Of a stretch of DNA of 53,374 nucleotides, positions 8,879 through 16,911 are shown one piece after another. A program made the position numbers and the translations under genes. The stretch lies in NCBI GenBank assembly GCA_003134765.1, contig PLCM01000034.1, positions 1-53,374 on the forward strand, written 5' to 3'. The number at the start of each line of letters is the position of its first letter. Within the stretch, counting starts at the first letter, position 1. The notes beneath the pieces were generated by a model. It ran no database searches, was not told where the DNA came from, and saw nothing but the letters and a program-made list of their open reading frames with translations. This DNA is from Spartobacteria bacterium (GTDB lineage Bacteria; Verrucomicrobiota; Verrucomicrobiia; Chthoniobacterales; UBA10450).

Positions 8879-10801
8879 CTACCAGTCTTCCGGTATGAGC
8901 GCTTTCCCTTGGCCTCGCCACTTTTCGACAATCGCCGATTGGAACCACGGTTCCTCCTTTAGGTCAGCGTGATCCGTGATAAGAATTTGCAAATCCGGTG
9001 CAAGTTCGGAAACCACGTCAAAAATCAATTTGAACATCCGAACGACTTTTTTCCGGTCGTCATCATCGAGAAGATCGACATCCTTGTCTGGATCGGCGTC
9101 GGGTGGGAAGTAAACCTGCGTGGGCTGGTCGAGGAAAAGAAACGCGGGAACCGGCCGGCCGGATTGCCTGAAGTGTCGATGAAGTGCCAGGTGCGTAATC
9201 AGATGATATGCGAGCCAGTTTTCACCGCTACCGAGCAGCAGCAGGGGGACTGCTCTGTTGGGGGTATCTACAAAAATCGTGACGGCCGACAAATCGAGCC
9301 GCACGGGTGCATCTCCAAATTCTAATTCGAGGGAACGGGACCACTCCGACATTTTCAAGTTGATTCGATTCAAGATGGATTTTAGCAGCTGGTCCTTCTG
9401 GACTGGATCCAACCGGGCTGCTAATTGATCCACCTCTGCTTGCGCCGCCACGATAGCGCGATCAAGGCGATCATCGCCGGGCACCAACGGCACGCTTTCC
9501 AAATATAGGCTGATGCGCCCGACGACTTTCGCCCTGCGCGAATTTTGGTCGCGGATCTGTTGAGCGGTTTCCTCCTGATTTTGCAGAGCGATTATGGTTT
9601 GCTCTTTTTCACCCTGTCTTTCCGTCAGGTTCTGTAATTCATGATCCCGCTCCTCGATATATTCGCGGAGCCGTGGTCTTTCTCTCTCCGTTGCCGATAG
9701 GCTGTGTCGAAGTTCTTTCAATGATGCTTGGATCGCGGCGGCGCCAGGCACCGGAGTTGCCATATGCTGGGCGCACATTGGGCATGAATCGTGGCCACCG
9801 TCAGCCTCGAACAGTCCTATCGACTCCAAACGTTCCGCCTGAATTCGAGCTTCATCCACAAAGCCTTGCGCTTCTCCCGACATTGTTCGGGCCGCGCGAA
9901 TTGTGTCAGCGAGCTTCGCCCGTTGCTCTTTGATCACGGCCACGTCCTCTTGAAGTTGCGAGAGTTCGTCGGCTCCCACGAAAACTGAATGGCCTGGTGC
10001 CCACGCCATGGCCTTCTCCAGTATCGCCCTGACCTCTGACATCGATGTTGGTGCGTCAGGCTGTTCGTCAATGAGCCCGACCGCAACTGCCTCCTTCAAT
10101 AGTGTTGTGGCTTTTGAAACTCCCTCGCCCTCGATCTGCTTGTTCTCGTCCCGCTGCACCTCAATCAGACGGAGTTTTCGTCGAGCCGCCGAAAGCTGTT
10201 CTTCGAGCGCGAGCTCCTGCTCTTGAATGGCTCCCAAGAAATAGGGCAACGTTTCTTTTATGGCAGCGGTCAGAAAGTCGGCCGCCTGCCTATGAAACAA
10301 GAGTTGATTGTTTGCAATCTCGGTCTGGTGTTGAAAACAATAAAAGAGGGCGTGGCGAATATTTGCCGCAAGGGGCGGGCGCGTGCTTTCATCGGGTGGA
10401 ACCTGAAGGTTGGGCGCGATTCCAATAACCTGAGACAACATGTCTTCGAGTGCCTTAACGCTAGTCGTGGCCTCGGTCGGAGCAGACGCGGGACTCTCAT
10501 TGACGCCTCTCAAAACATACGCGGTTGATGTTGACGCCCGAGCGGGGAATGGATTCTCCCGCGCGACGAACATTCGTCCGCCGCCAACCTCCAACAAGAG
10601 TCCAAACCACGCGACGCTCTCTACGATGCGACCTTCGGGCACGTGGAATGAGGAACCACCCAGGCAGTAGCTCACGATCGGTATCAGGGAAGTTTTCCCG
10701 GTGTGCGATTGCCCAGTGATTATGTTAACCGCTCCAGGACGAAGCGGCACGACGCGTTTACCTCCTTTGCGTCCGTAGAGAACGATCTCAAGAATCTGCA
10801 T
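8879..10801 (-). CDS. ABC-3C system SbcC-like ATPase (DUF3732)
   Basis: 640 residues. The N-terminus carries an SMC/Rad50-type nucleotide site (VNIITGQSHTGKTSLIPIVSYC, Walker A near residue 30). A long coiled coil follows, interrupted near residue 340 by a CPMC pair that resembles a zinc hook. The ABC signature is LLLLGSGENWLAYH near 525, with a Walker B FLFLDQPTQVYFP near 555 and a final ITDHAD switch region. This is the DUF3732 arrangement, known as the ATPase of ABC-three-component systems, which are predicted invasion sensors that license a nuclease-type effector. It is the last gene of a three-gene operon, starting 4 bp after the middle component. Confidence 0.85.
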   Translation of the reverse strand: MQILEIVLYGRKGGKRVVPLRPGAVNIITGQSHTGKTSLIPIVSYCLGGSSFHVPEGRIVESVAWFGLLLEVGGGRMFVARENPFPARASTSTAYVLRGVNESPASAPTEATTSVKALEDMLSQVIGIAPNLQVPPDESTRPPLAANIRHALFYCFQHQTEIANNQLLFHRQAADFLTAAIKETLPYFLGAIQEQELALEEQLSAARRKLRLIEVQRDENKQIEGEGVSKATTLLKEAVAVGLIDEQPDAPTSMSEVRAILEKAMAWAPGHSVFVGADELSQLQEDVAVIKEQRAKLADTIRAARTMSGEAQGFVDEARIQAERLESIGLFEADGGHDSCPMCAQHMATPVPGAAAIQASLKELRHSLSATERERPRLREYIEERDHELQNLTERQGEKEQTIIALQNQEETAQQIRDQNSRRAKVVGRISLYLESVPLVPGDDRLDRAIVAAQAEVDQLAARLDPVQKDQLLKSILNRINLKMSEWSRSLELEFGDAPVRLDLSAVTIFVDTPNRAVPLLLLGSGENWLAYHLITHLALHRHFRQSGRPVPAFLFLDQPTQVYFPPDADPDKDVDLLDDDDRKKVVRMFKLIFDVVSELAPDLQILITDHADLKEEPWFQSAIVEKWRGQGKALIPEDW

Positions 10802-10805
10802 AAGT

Positions 10806-11300
10806 TTAAGGTATCAACCCGAGAGACACGTACACGGTGGCGGCAGAATTTACGCGTGAGAGCCATTTCCCGAGAATAGCGGCCTTGGCTGAACATTCAC
10901 GGACATCGGCACTGCTGGATTGAGCATTCCGCCGTCTGCGTAAGCTGCCACGGACGGCTAATGAGGCGTCGTCCTCTTGGACCTCGACAACACCAGCCGT
11001 GCAAAGAAATCCGAGTGCCTCGCGGGCGAACGGAACCAAGGTTCGGGCTCGTGTGCAAAGCCCGAGTTTGATATGTTGATGGTTGTTGATCCAAACTTGG
11101 AAGTGCCGCGTCGTCCCTTGGATCGTAGCACGAGTGTCAGGGTGCAAAATCAGCGGTAAAACCAGAAATCCCAGCGCGTAGGGCATGTTTCTGCCGTGCT
11201 CTTTGGCGTAGCCCTCCATAGAGCGGTAAAGAACTCCGGCGCAAAACGCTGGGTTGAGCAGATTCGCCACTTCCTGCGGCCTGTGTTCCCACGATTTCAT
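10806..11300 (-). CDS. ABC-3C system middle component
   Basis: 164 residues. The opening MKSWEHRPQEVANLLNPAFCAGVLYRSMEGY and the following MPYALGFLVLPLILHPDTR are the recognisable core of 'three component ABC system middle component' proteins. These small adaptors are encoded between the ATPase and the effector and are thought to bridge them. The rest is helical, with a C-terminal AKAAILGKWLSRV helix. Its ATG overlaps the stop of the effector gene by 4 bp and it ends 4 bp before the ATPase, so all three are made from one transcript. No enzymatic motif is visible. Confidence 0.8.
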   Translation of the reverse strand: MKSWEHRPQEVANLLNPAFCAGVLYRSMEGYAKEHGRNMPYALGFLVLPLILHPDTRATIQGTTRHFQVWINNHQHIKLGLCTRARTLVPFAREALGFLCTAGVVEVQEDDASLAVRGSLRRRRNAQSSSADVRECSAKAAILGKWLSRVNSAATVYVSLGLIP

Positions 11301-12496
11301 GAAACGGCGCGCAAAGCTTTATCCAGGACGTTGGAGAAGCGCTTTTGGAAATCCGGATGCCATCCGACCTTCAGGGCATTGGCGAGCATGTGAAAACTGC
11401 CGCGCATGACATACGGATTGGGAAAGGCGGGCCGAATCGGGATGTGCTTACCTGCGATCAGGTTGTTGTAAAGATTCCGTCCTTCTAACACGGCATCAGA
11501 ATCAGCAACCAGATTCTCCTTCATTATCAGGAAGAGCTCTTCCCATTCGCGAACCAATCTGTCTTCGTATTCCTCGAGATCCTGATCGAGCAGCAAATCT
11601 TCGCGAACCCACTTCGCTCGCTGGTTAAACGCCCTCCAATAATCGCTGATCGCCTTTTTGATGCGGGCGTTGCTCACCATCACGAGGCGAAGTTGTTCGA
11701 CAAAAAGACGCTCGTCTTCAGGCAGATCGCCCTCGGTCTTGTCGACCTCAATAGGAAAATCAATCGGCAAATTATCGAGCCGAAACTGTTCTGCCAAATC
11801 GGTGATTTCCAGTTGCACTTCACGACTGGAAATCGCTGGTATGGCGTCCGGGTTTTTCAGGTGTTCAATGGCGCGCCGGAACCACCAGCCTTCCAAACGG
11901 CTACACAGGGCAGATAAAAATTGGGGCCGCGTGCTGTAGCGAAGCACGAGCGCCAGTTCCTCACTGGCGCGCGTTATGTCTGGCGCTTCGTCTAAAACGT
12001 GAACGCGGCGTAGCAGTGCGAGTTGCGTCGCATTCTGAAGATTGGTCAAAGCGGCATAGGCTGTAGCCACGATCGGATTTTTCGACGCCGATCCGGCGGC
12101 CAAAAGCTTTTCGAGCGCTCGCGACTCGCTTCTTTCTCCCCCGACTCTCAGTGATGCTGCTGCCGAGCCGGTCGGCGCCGTTCCAGTCGTAACCAGCGAT
12201 AGAATTACTGAGGATAAATCGATGGTTCCATCGCTTACGCCGGTTGCCCAAACACGAATCGTTTTCCAAAGGTCCGCGCTCGAATCCGTCAGAAGACCAC
12301 GGTGGGAGACATGATGTTTGAACTGCAGCAACTGAGTGGGTTCGCCCTGTTCTTCAAACGCAACGTCATCAAATTTCTCGATGGAGATCATGCTCTCCGG
12401 CTCTTTGGATTCCAAGAGAAGCACCAAGGCGTAACGAATCTGGAACAGATATCCGAGTGCGCTGGGCGCGGCTGAGAAGGAGGAGCCGGTTGCCAT
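11297..12496 (-). CDS. ABC-3C system effector with N-terminal nuclease-like domain
   Basis: 399 residues and the first gene of the operon. The N-terminus (SALGYLFQIRYALVLLLE, then EKFDDVAFEE and TQLLQFKHH) shows the E...D...QxK pattern of the DUF4297/Cap4-like restriction-endonuclease fold. LTDSSADLWKTIRVW follows, as is common in these proteins. The C-terminal half, from about residue 190, is helical and ends with NALKVGWHPDFQKRF, consistent with the effector-side ABC-3C C-terminal domain that docks on the other two components. Expected role: DNA cleavage when the ATPase senses foreign DNA. The nuclease assignment rests on the motif spacing and is the least certain part. Confidence 0.72.
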   Translation of the reverse strand: MATGSSFSAAPSALGYLFQIRYALVLLLESKEPESMISIEKFDDVAFEEQGEPTQLLQFKHHVSHRGLLTDSSADLWKTIRVWATGVSDGTIDLSSVILSLVTTGTAPTGSAAASLRVGGERSESRALEKLLAAGSASKNPIVATAYAALTNLQNATQLALLRRVHVLDEAPDITRASEELALVLRYSTRPQFLSALCSRLEGWWFRRAIEHLKNPDAIPAISSREVQLEITDLAEQFRLDNLPIDFPIEVDKTEGDLPEDERLFVEQLRLVMVSNARIKKAISDYWRAFNQRAKWVREDLLLDQDLEEYEDRLVREWEELFLIMKENLVADSDAVLEGRNLYNNLIAGKHIPIRPAFPNPYVMRGSFHMLANALKVGWHPDFQKRFSNVLDKALRAVS

Positions 12497-12507
12497 CCGC
12501 CCGGAGG

Positions 12508-12624
12508 CTAAAGCCGCCGGGCAAGCGGGTCAACGCTTCCGTTTGAGCATTCAAAGTCGTCGCTGTCGTCGACGCCTGCTAGATGCTCGACGAAATATGG
12601 CGTCCTGAGCACTTCGAATCCCAT
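12508..12624 (-). CDS. Small ORF or gene 3' end after the recombinase (38 aa)
   Basis: A minus-strand frame with natural-looking composition ends at a TAG (12508-12510). From the ATG at 12624 it encodes MGFEVLRTPYFVEHLAGVDD and 18 more residues ending PLARRL. The same frame is open farther upstream, overlapping the recombinase 3' end, where it reads VAHYAALRQ. It may be a very small gene, or the 3' remainder of a gene into which the recombinase-bearing element inserted. I cannot assign a family. Confidence 0.3.
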   Translation of the reverse strand: MGFEVLRTPYFVEHLAGVDDSDDFECSNGSVDPLARRL

Positions 12625-12647
12625 TTGTCGAAGGGCGGCGTAATGCG

Positions 12648-14432
12648 CTACGCGTCGGGTCCAGAACGTCGCCGAAGATACGCCTCATGCGCCTTCGCTG
12701 CGATGCAGCGGCGGCACTGTCCTTTGCGCGTATAAAAGTCGGCCGCGGGAAATATCTTCCGACAGCAGGAGCAGCGGCGCATTCCATCGGGTAGGGGATC
12801 ATCCGGTTCGAGCGTGAACGGCTCGGGCAGGTGAATTGGGGGTGTCGAGAAACCGGCGGCCAGTTTTACCTGATTACCAACGCCGAAATCCTCGCGGAGC
12901 TTGAACGCAATAATTGAGGAATCCTTCACGAAAATCTCACTGAACGCCGCGAGAATGATCGCTTTTTGAGCGTGCGGATCATTGTTCAGGCGTTTCAGCC
13001 GGAAGGCTCCGCGAACCACTTTTTTTGCAAGTTCCTCGATGCCGAGTTCATCTCGCGCGTCTCGGTCGGTATTCCGCCGAGATATGGCTTCGATCTGAGT
13101 TCGGATCGCGCTTCGGCGGTCGCGGAGTTCATCAACCGTGATTGCACCACCGGCTTCGAATGCTTCGAGAAGTCTTTTGTCGGCCCGCCTGAGCGCGCCG
13201 ATTTCGGCGGTCGCGTCCACCGGAAATGGGCTGATGGTCTCATGCGCGCGGCGGACAGAGTCGTTAATAATCGCAGTCAAAGTGTCTGCATTCGTTAGCG
13301 TCTTTACCGCAAATGCCAGAATCAATGCGTCAAGCTCTGGCTGTCGAAGGTTGAGTTGTCTGCAACCGCCGAGCTTGTCGCGATACACGTAATAGTTTCG
13401 TTTGCAGAAATATTGTCCACTTCGCTTGTGGGAGGTCCGTCGTCCTGATGACGAGTAGAACGTTTCCGCGCAGTATCCGCAACGGGCGAGTCCGGTTCCG
13501 AGGTTGCAAGTATCGTTGCGTTTTCGCGTTTCGTGGTGGTTAAAGGTGGTCTGGCGGATTGCTGCTTGGACACGGTCAAAGCATTCCTGACTCACGGCGG
13601 GCGTATTGATTATCTTCACGCGGATAACGTCGTCCGTCCTTTTGCATTTCTTCCGGTATGCCTTTCCGGTCCGGCTCACGACTTTCTCGCCGCGCTTCTT
13701 GTCAAAGACACGCCAGCCGGTGACGAAGGGATTCTGGAGCAGGTTGTAAGCGGTGCGGTGACGCACGCCGGTGCGCCGTTCAAGTTCGTGGTAGTTGCGA
13801 ACGCCCGAGTCGTAGAGGCGAAACAGCTCGATCACGGTCACGATCTTCTCGTTGTAGTAGAACCGAAGCTGTTCACGGTCGAACGAGAGACCTAAGGGTA
13901 GGGTGAGGGCGTTCGTCGGGCAGTGGCCCATCCGACGTTTCGCCTCGCAGGCCCCTTTTTGGCGTTCGTTCATGAGTCCGAGTTCCCATGCCGAAATCGC
14001 GCTCCTGATTCCAGAAAAGAGCATCCCGTCCTTCGATCCAAGGTCATATTCGGTGTCGCCCGAATAGATAATTGCTCCGGTGTCCTTGAAGTTTTGGAGG
14101 ATCGCGTAGTCGGTCGGTTCGTCTGGTCGAAAAAGACGATCCAAATCAGCGACTACCAGTCCAGTCACCACTTTGGTAGCGACGAGTCGCAGTATCTCTT
14201 GGATGTCGGGGTGATGGCGGACGCGTGTCCCTGAAAGGTCGCTGATCTCGTAGATGCGTAGGCAGTCGAGGTCCTTGCGCTTGATTGTGTCCTCGATTAC
14301 ACGTCGTTGTCTCGGTATGCCACCTCGACCGTCGCGTGCCTGGTCGGCGGTCGAGACCCTTATCAGGCCGACGATGCGGCGTTTTTGTGCCGGGTCTCCA
14401 CGTTCGGTCCGTGGCAACGAAACGCTCATCAT
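12648..14432 (-). CDS. Large serine recombinase
   Basis: 594 residues. The N-terminal resolvase domain shows GLIRVSTADQARDG (catalytic Ser in RVST, about residue 27), the conserved arginines around LRIYEISDLSGTR and VVADLDRLFRP near residue 100. The 'recombinase' domain follows (ALTLPLGLSFD, YNLLQNPFVTGWRVF), then a Cys4 zinc ribbon (CGYCAETFYSSS...CKRNYY, about 325-360) and a coiled-coil region. An extra C-terminal treble clef, CSCCRKIF...CRRC (about 550-572), is unusual for the family and may bind DNA. Such enzymes integrate and excise phage-like elements at att sites. Its place at one end of a block with DNA polymerase and primase genes fits an element integrase. Confidence 0.9.
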   Translation of the reverse strand: MMSVSLPRTERGDPAQKRRIVGLIRVSTADQARDGRGGIPRQRRVIEDTIKRKDLDCLRIYEISDLSGTRVRHHPDIQEILRLVATKVVTGLVVADLDRLFRPDEPTDYAILQNFKDTGAIIYSGDTEYDLGSKDGMLFSGIRSAISAWELGLMNERQKGACEAKRRMGHCPTNALTLPLGLSFDREQLRFYYNEKIVTVIELFRLYDSGVRNYHELERRTGVRHRTAYNLLQNPFVTGWRVFDKKRGEKVVSRTGKAYRKKCKRTDDVIRVKIINTPAVSQECFDRVQAAIRQTTFNHHETRKRNDTCNLGTGLARCGYCAETFYSSSGRRTSHKRSGQYFCKRNYYVYRDKLGGCRQLNLRQPELDALILAFAVKTLTNADTLTAIINDSVRRAHETISPFPVDATAEIGALRRADKRLLEAFEAGGAITVDELRDRRSAIRTQIEAISRRNTDRDARDELGIEELAKKVVRGAFRLKRLNNDPHAQKAIILAAFSEIFVKDSSIIAFKLREDFGVGNQVKLAAGFSTPPIHLPEPFTLEPDDPLPDGMRRCSCCRKIFPAADFYTRKGQCRRCIAAKAHEAYLRRRSGPDA

Positions 14433-14505
14433 GACAAAAAATCAGCGGAGAAATTCTCTGACAAGTTGCGCCAATGGCTACGGTGCCAGTATCACGCTCT
14501 GCTTA

Positions 14506-14778
14506 TTACTCCGGTTCATCGGTTTTCGATTCTTTCTGACTGTGAGTTCTAGGTTGGCATGTGGATTGAATCAGAGTGCCCCGTGTTAAGAGGGTCGCGA
14601 GTCTGAAAGTTTCGTCCCGATCGTCCGCTTGGATGGCCCTCGCTAACGCGTCGAGGAGCTTCTCCCCGTCATTAGCAGATTTGACAAGCTGTCGTACCAA
14701 TGGAGCTGTTTGCTCGAGATTGATATCGGATGGCGCCGGCACGGGCCAAGTTCGACTCGGTGCTGGTGGGAGCGCCAT
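14506..14778 (-). CDS. Small hypothetical protein upstream of the recombinase
   Basis: 90 residues, encoded 73 bp upstream of the recombinase on the same strand. The middle (LVRQLVKSANDGEKLLDALARAIQADDRDETFRLATLLTRG) is a plausible pair of helices, flanked by Pro-rich and Lys/Glu-rich tails without order. There is no recognised family. It could be a recombination directionality or regulatory protein by position, but there is no motif to support that. Its ATG lies inside CCATGG, overlapping a possible ATG of the divergent gene, so at least one of the two start assignments may be wrong. Confidence 0.45.
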   Translation of the reverse strand: MALPPAPSRTWPVPAPSDINLEQTAPLVRQLVKSANDGEKLLDALARAIQADDRDETFRLATLLTRGTLIQSTCQPRTHSQKESKTDEPE

Positions 14779-14854
14779 GGCTGCACTGTGGTATATTGCA
14801 ACCAGAAGGGTCAGGCCCGCTTACAAATTAGGTCATTGGTGCGGACGTAACGAG

Positions 14855-15949
14855 ATGGAATGGAACTTTTTTAGCGCGTTGCCAAATGACGAAGCGGAGC
14901 TAAACCGCCGATGCGTATGGGAATACGCGCGAGAGTGCTTGCCCCTGGTTCAACGAATTCGAAAATTACGGATGATCGTTGGTAACCTTATGGGAATCGG
15001 CGACGAAGGGGAGTGTGCCCGGAAAACGTTTCGTCTGGTGTGGGCTCGAGATGGCTTTACGAGGATCGATGACGTAGGTGTTCTAGCAAAAAGTGGTAGC
15101 AAAACATACCGAGAACTCTCAGCCGTAGCACAGCGGCGCAACCAATCGTTACAGGACTTTATCACTAGGTGGACGGACCTGATTGACCAAATCAGCGATA
15201 TTACGCCTCGGTTCGATTGGCGTTTTTTTTGTTCCACTGCCTTCCCTGACAAAAATTGGAAGGTGGCTGCCAAGATGAGTGTTGACGATGGGCAGGCTGG
15301 AGTTCTCTTTAGGCGTACCGCCTGGCCATCCACCGGCACATTTGAAGTCAGGGTTCCACACGGTAAGAAGCGCACGCGAACAAAGCAGGTGCGGCGGATG
15401 CCAAAATTATACCGTCTCGAAGTAGAGGTCGGGAAACCCTTGGTTTGGGGCAATCCTACGGAAGCAGGCATTATCGATTTAAAAATCTTCGAACAGGACA
15501 TCATCGAGATCGCGCAGGCACAAAGAGAGTCGGTCGGCGGGCGGGCCCATTGCTTCGTGGTACCCGACGAGTATTTTGACCTGCACGATCCCGCAGATCT
15601 AGCGGCAGCTTTCCGCAGCCAGTGTTACCTACTTGACCGACGACGTCCGATAGCCAACGACGTATTTTGGGGACAGTTCGGCAGGGTTAGTTGCGAAGCA
15701 TACCTTCGATCCTTGGGAATGATGAGGCTGTTTCATCAATGCGATCGGGCGGAACGGGACGAGTTTCTTGCGGCTTTGCAGAAGCGGAAACGTCCGCAGT
15801 CGGTAGCGCCTAAGCTTTGGGCCAAAATCCAACACTTCGTTGGCCGGGCAGATCACAGCGAAGCTCGCCGAGCCGCCAAGGAGATTCTCCAAAAGATATT
15901 TCGCGTTCCCCCTGCTACCAAGCCCATCAGTTACGGGGCGTATCGTTGA
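14855..15949 (+). CDS. Uncharacterised mobile-element protein, 364 aa
   Basis: Starting at the ATG at 14855 the protein reads MEWNFFSALPNDEAELNRRC and continues WEYARECLPLVQRIRKLR. This style of beginning is seen in uncharacterised Verrucomicrobiota proteins, so I prefer it to the in-frame ATG at 14777 (390 aa). The middle is basic (RVPHGKKRTRTKQVRRMPKLYRLEV) and the C-terminus is helical and rich in Ala/Arg/Lys. There is no signal peptide or TM segment and no enzyme motif I can name. It is the first plus-strand gene of the element, 72 bp before the next one, so co-expression with the polymerase genes is likely. Confidence 0.6.
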   Translation: MEWNFFSALPNDEAELNRRCVWEYARECLPLVQRIRKLRMIVGNLMGIGDEGECARKTFRLVWARDGFTRIDDVGVLAKSGSKTYRELSAVAQRRNQSLQDFITRWTDLIDQISDITPRFDWRFFCSTAFPDKNWKVAAKMSVDDGQAGVLFRRTAWPSTGTFEVRVPHGKKRTRTKQVRRMPKLYRLEVEVGKPLVWGNPTEAGIIDLKIFEQDIIEIAQAQRESVGGRAHCFVVPDEYFDLHDPADLAAAFRSQCYLLDRRRPIANDVFWGQFGRVSCEAYLRSLGMMRLFHQCDRAERDEFLAALQKRKRPQSVAPKLWAKIQHFVGRADHSEARRAAKEILQKIFRVPPATKPISYGAYR

Positions 15950-16021
15950 AGGTGCGTTCTGGCTGCAGGATGTGACACTGCAGCCAGTGACCAACCTGCT
16001 TGTCCGCGCTGATGCTCGCGG

Positions 16022-16651
16022 ATGCAGAAGCATGAAGAAACGTCCATAACGGACGCAAGCAATGGCTCCGGGAATTCGCCGGAGATTGAAGAACAAACTA
16101 AACAAGCCGAGGCGTCAAACGCTTCCTGGCCGTCTAATAAGTACACCGGCCCTGATATCGGTCGCGATCCCCGCGAGGGTTTCGGTCACGGTACCGCCGA
16201 AGAAACGGATAACGAAGGCCAGCCGGGACTCTTTAGTCCCGAAGAGCGCGCTGAACTCGAAGCGATCATGTCGCCCGCCGCGATCAATGAACTCGAAGCG
16301 GGCCGCCGTGCTCGTCAGGAACGCCGGTCCAAAACCAAGAAAAACATCCCGCGCTCGATCATCGAGAATGCGGCTGACATGATCGCAGAGGCGGGGAACA
16401 AACCCCTCCATTCCGCCAAAGGTGTTGGTGTTTGGTTGATCGCTCGTGGACTCCACGAGCCGGTCCGGGGAAGCAATGCATTCGGGGACGCCTTGGGGGG
16501 CCACGGTTTGCGGTTGCCCTACGTGGTCGTTGGTGGCCGGCGCTACTACGACTTGCGTTGCGTCGGTATGACCGACGAAGAGAAGCAGCAGCGCCAGGCG
16601 TTGCTCAGGACGTACGAGATCGATGTCCTGCGGAGCATGATCGCCGACTAG
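16022..16651 (+). CDS. Uncharacterised mobile-element protein, 209 aa
   Basis: The first 70 residues are polar and low-complexity. From FSPEERAELEAIMSPAAINELEAGRRARQERR on there is a charged helix, then IPRSIIENAADMIAEAG and a compact C-terminal domain with LPYVVVGGRRYYDLRCVGMTDEE. The family is not recognised. Its fixed place just before the DNA polymerase suggests a replication accessory or DNA-binding role, but this is inference from context only. No cysteine cluster, nucleotide-binding site or membrane segment is present. Confidence 0.6.
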   Translation: MQKHEETSITDASNGSGNSPEIEEQTKQAEASNASWPSNKYTGPDIGRDPREGFGHGTAEETDNEGQPGLFSPEERAELEAIMSPAAINELEAGRRARQERRSKTKKNIPRSIIENAADMIAEAGNKPLHSAKGVGVWLIARGLHEPVRGSNAFGDALGGHGLRLPYVVVGGRRYYDLRCVGMTDEEKQQRQALLRTYEIDVLRSMIAD

Positions 16652-16713
16652 GCAATCCGCGCAAATCCGGGCGGGGACCTCCCACGAGGTTCCCGCCTGC
16701 GGCGCGAAACCAG

Positions 16714-16911
16714 ATGTCTAAAGAAAATACAAACAAGAAGGCTGATAAATCCAAAGTTAAGGACGATGAAATCGTCTTTCTTGGTTTTGACGCGGAATAC
16801 AAAAACGTAGGCGAAAAGAACATCGTTCTTTCGCAACAGTTTTACGGCATCGCGGGCGAAGCTGTCTGGGCAAATATCTACTATATCGATGAAACCGCTG
16901 AAGCTCAGTGA
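16714..16911 (+). CDS. Family B DNA polymerase, N-terminal exonuclease segment (frame 1 of 2)
   Basis: 65 residues beginning MSKENTNKKADKSK. After the basic leader, VFLGFDAEYKNV carries the Exo I motif (DxE as FDAEY) of DNA_pol_B_2 3'-5' exonucleases, followed by VLSQQFYGIAGEAVWANIYY. The frame then ends at TGA. The remaining exonuclease and polymerase domains lie in the next frame, whose ATG starts 23 bp before this stop. A +1 shift close to the stop would join them into one protein of about 800 residues. So this is either the first half of a frameshifted gene, a separate small subunit, or a programmed-frameshift leader. Confidence 0.6.
   Translation: MSKENTNKKADKSKVKDDEIVFLGFDAEYKNVGEKNIVLSQQFYGIAGEAVWANIYYIDETAEAQ

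Noticed and set aside
12551..12802. Minus-strand frame of 83 codons rich in Arg/Ser
   Set aside because: It overlaps the recombinase 3' end in another frame and has shadow-type composition; the third frame ending at 12508 is more protein-like.
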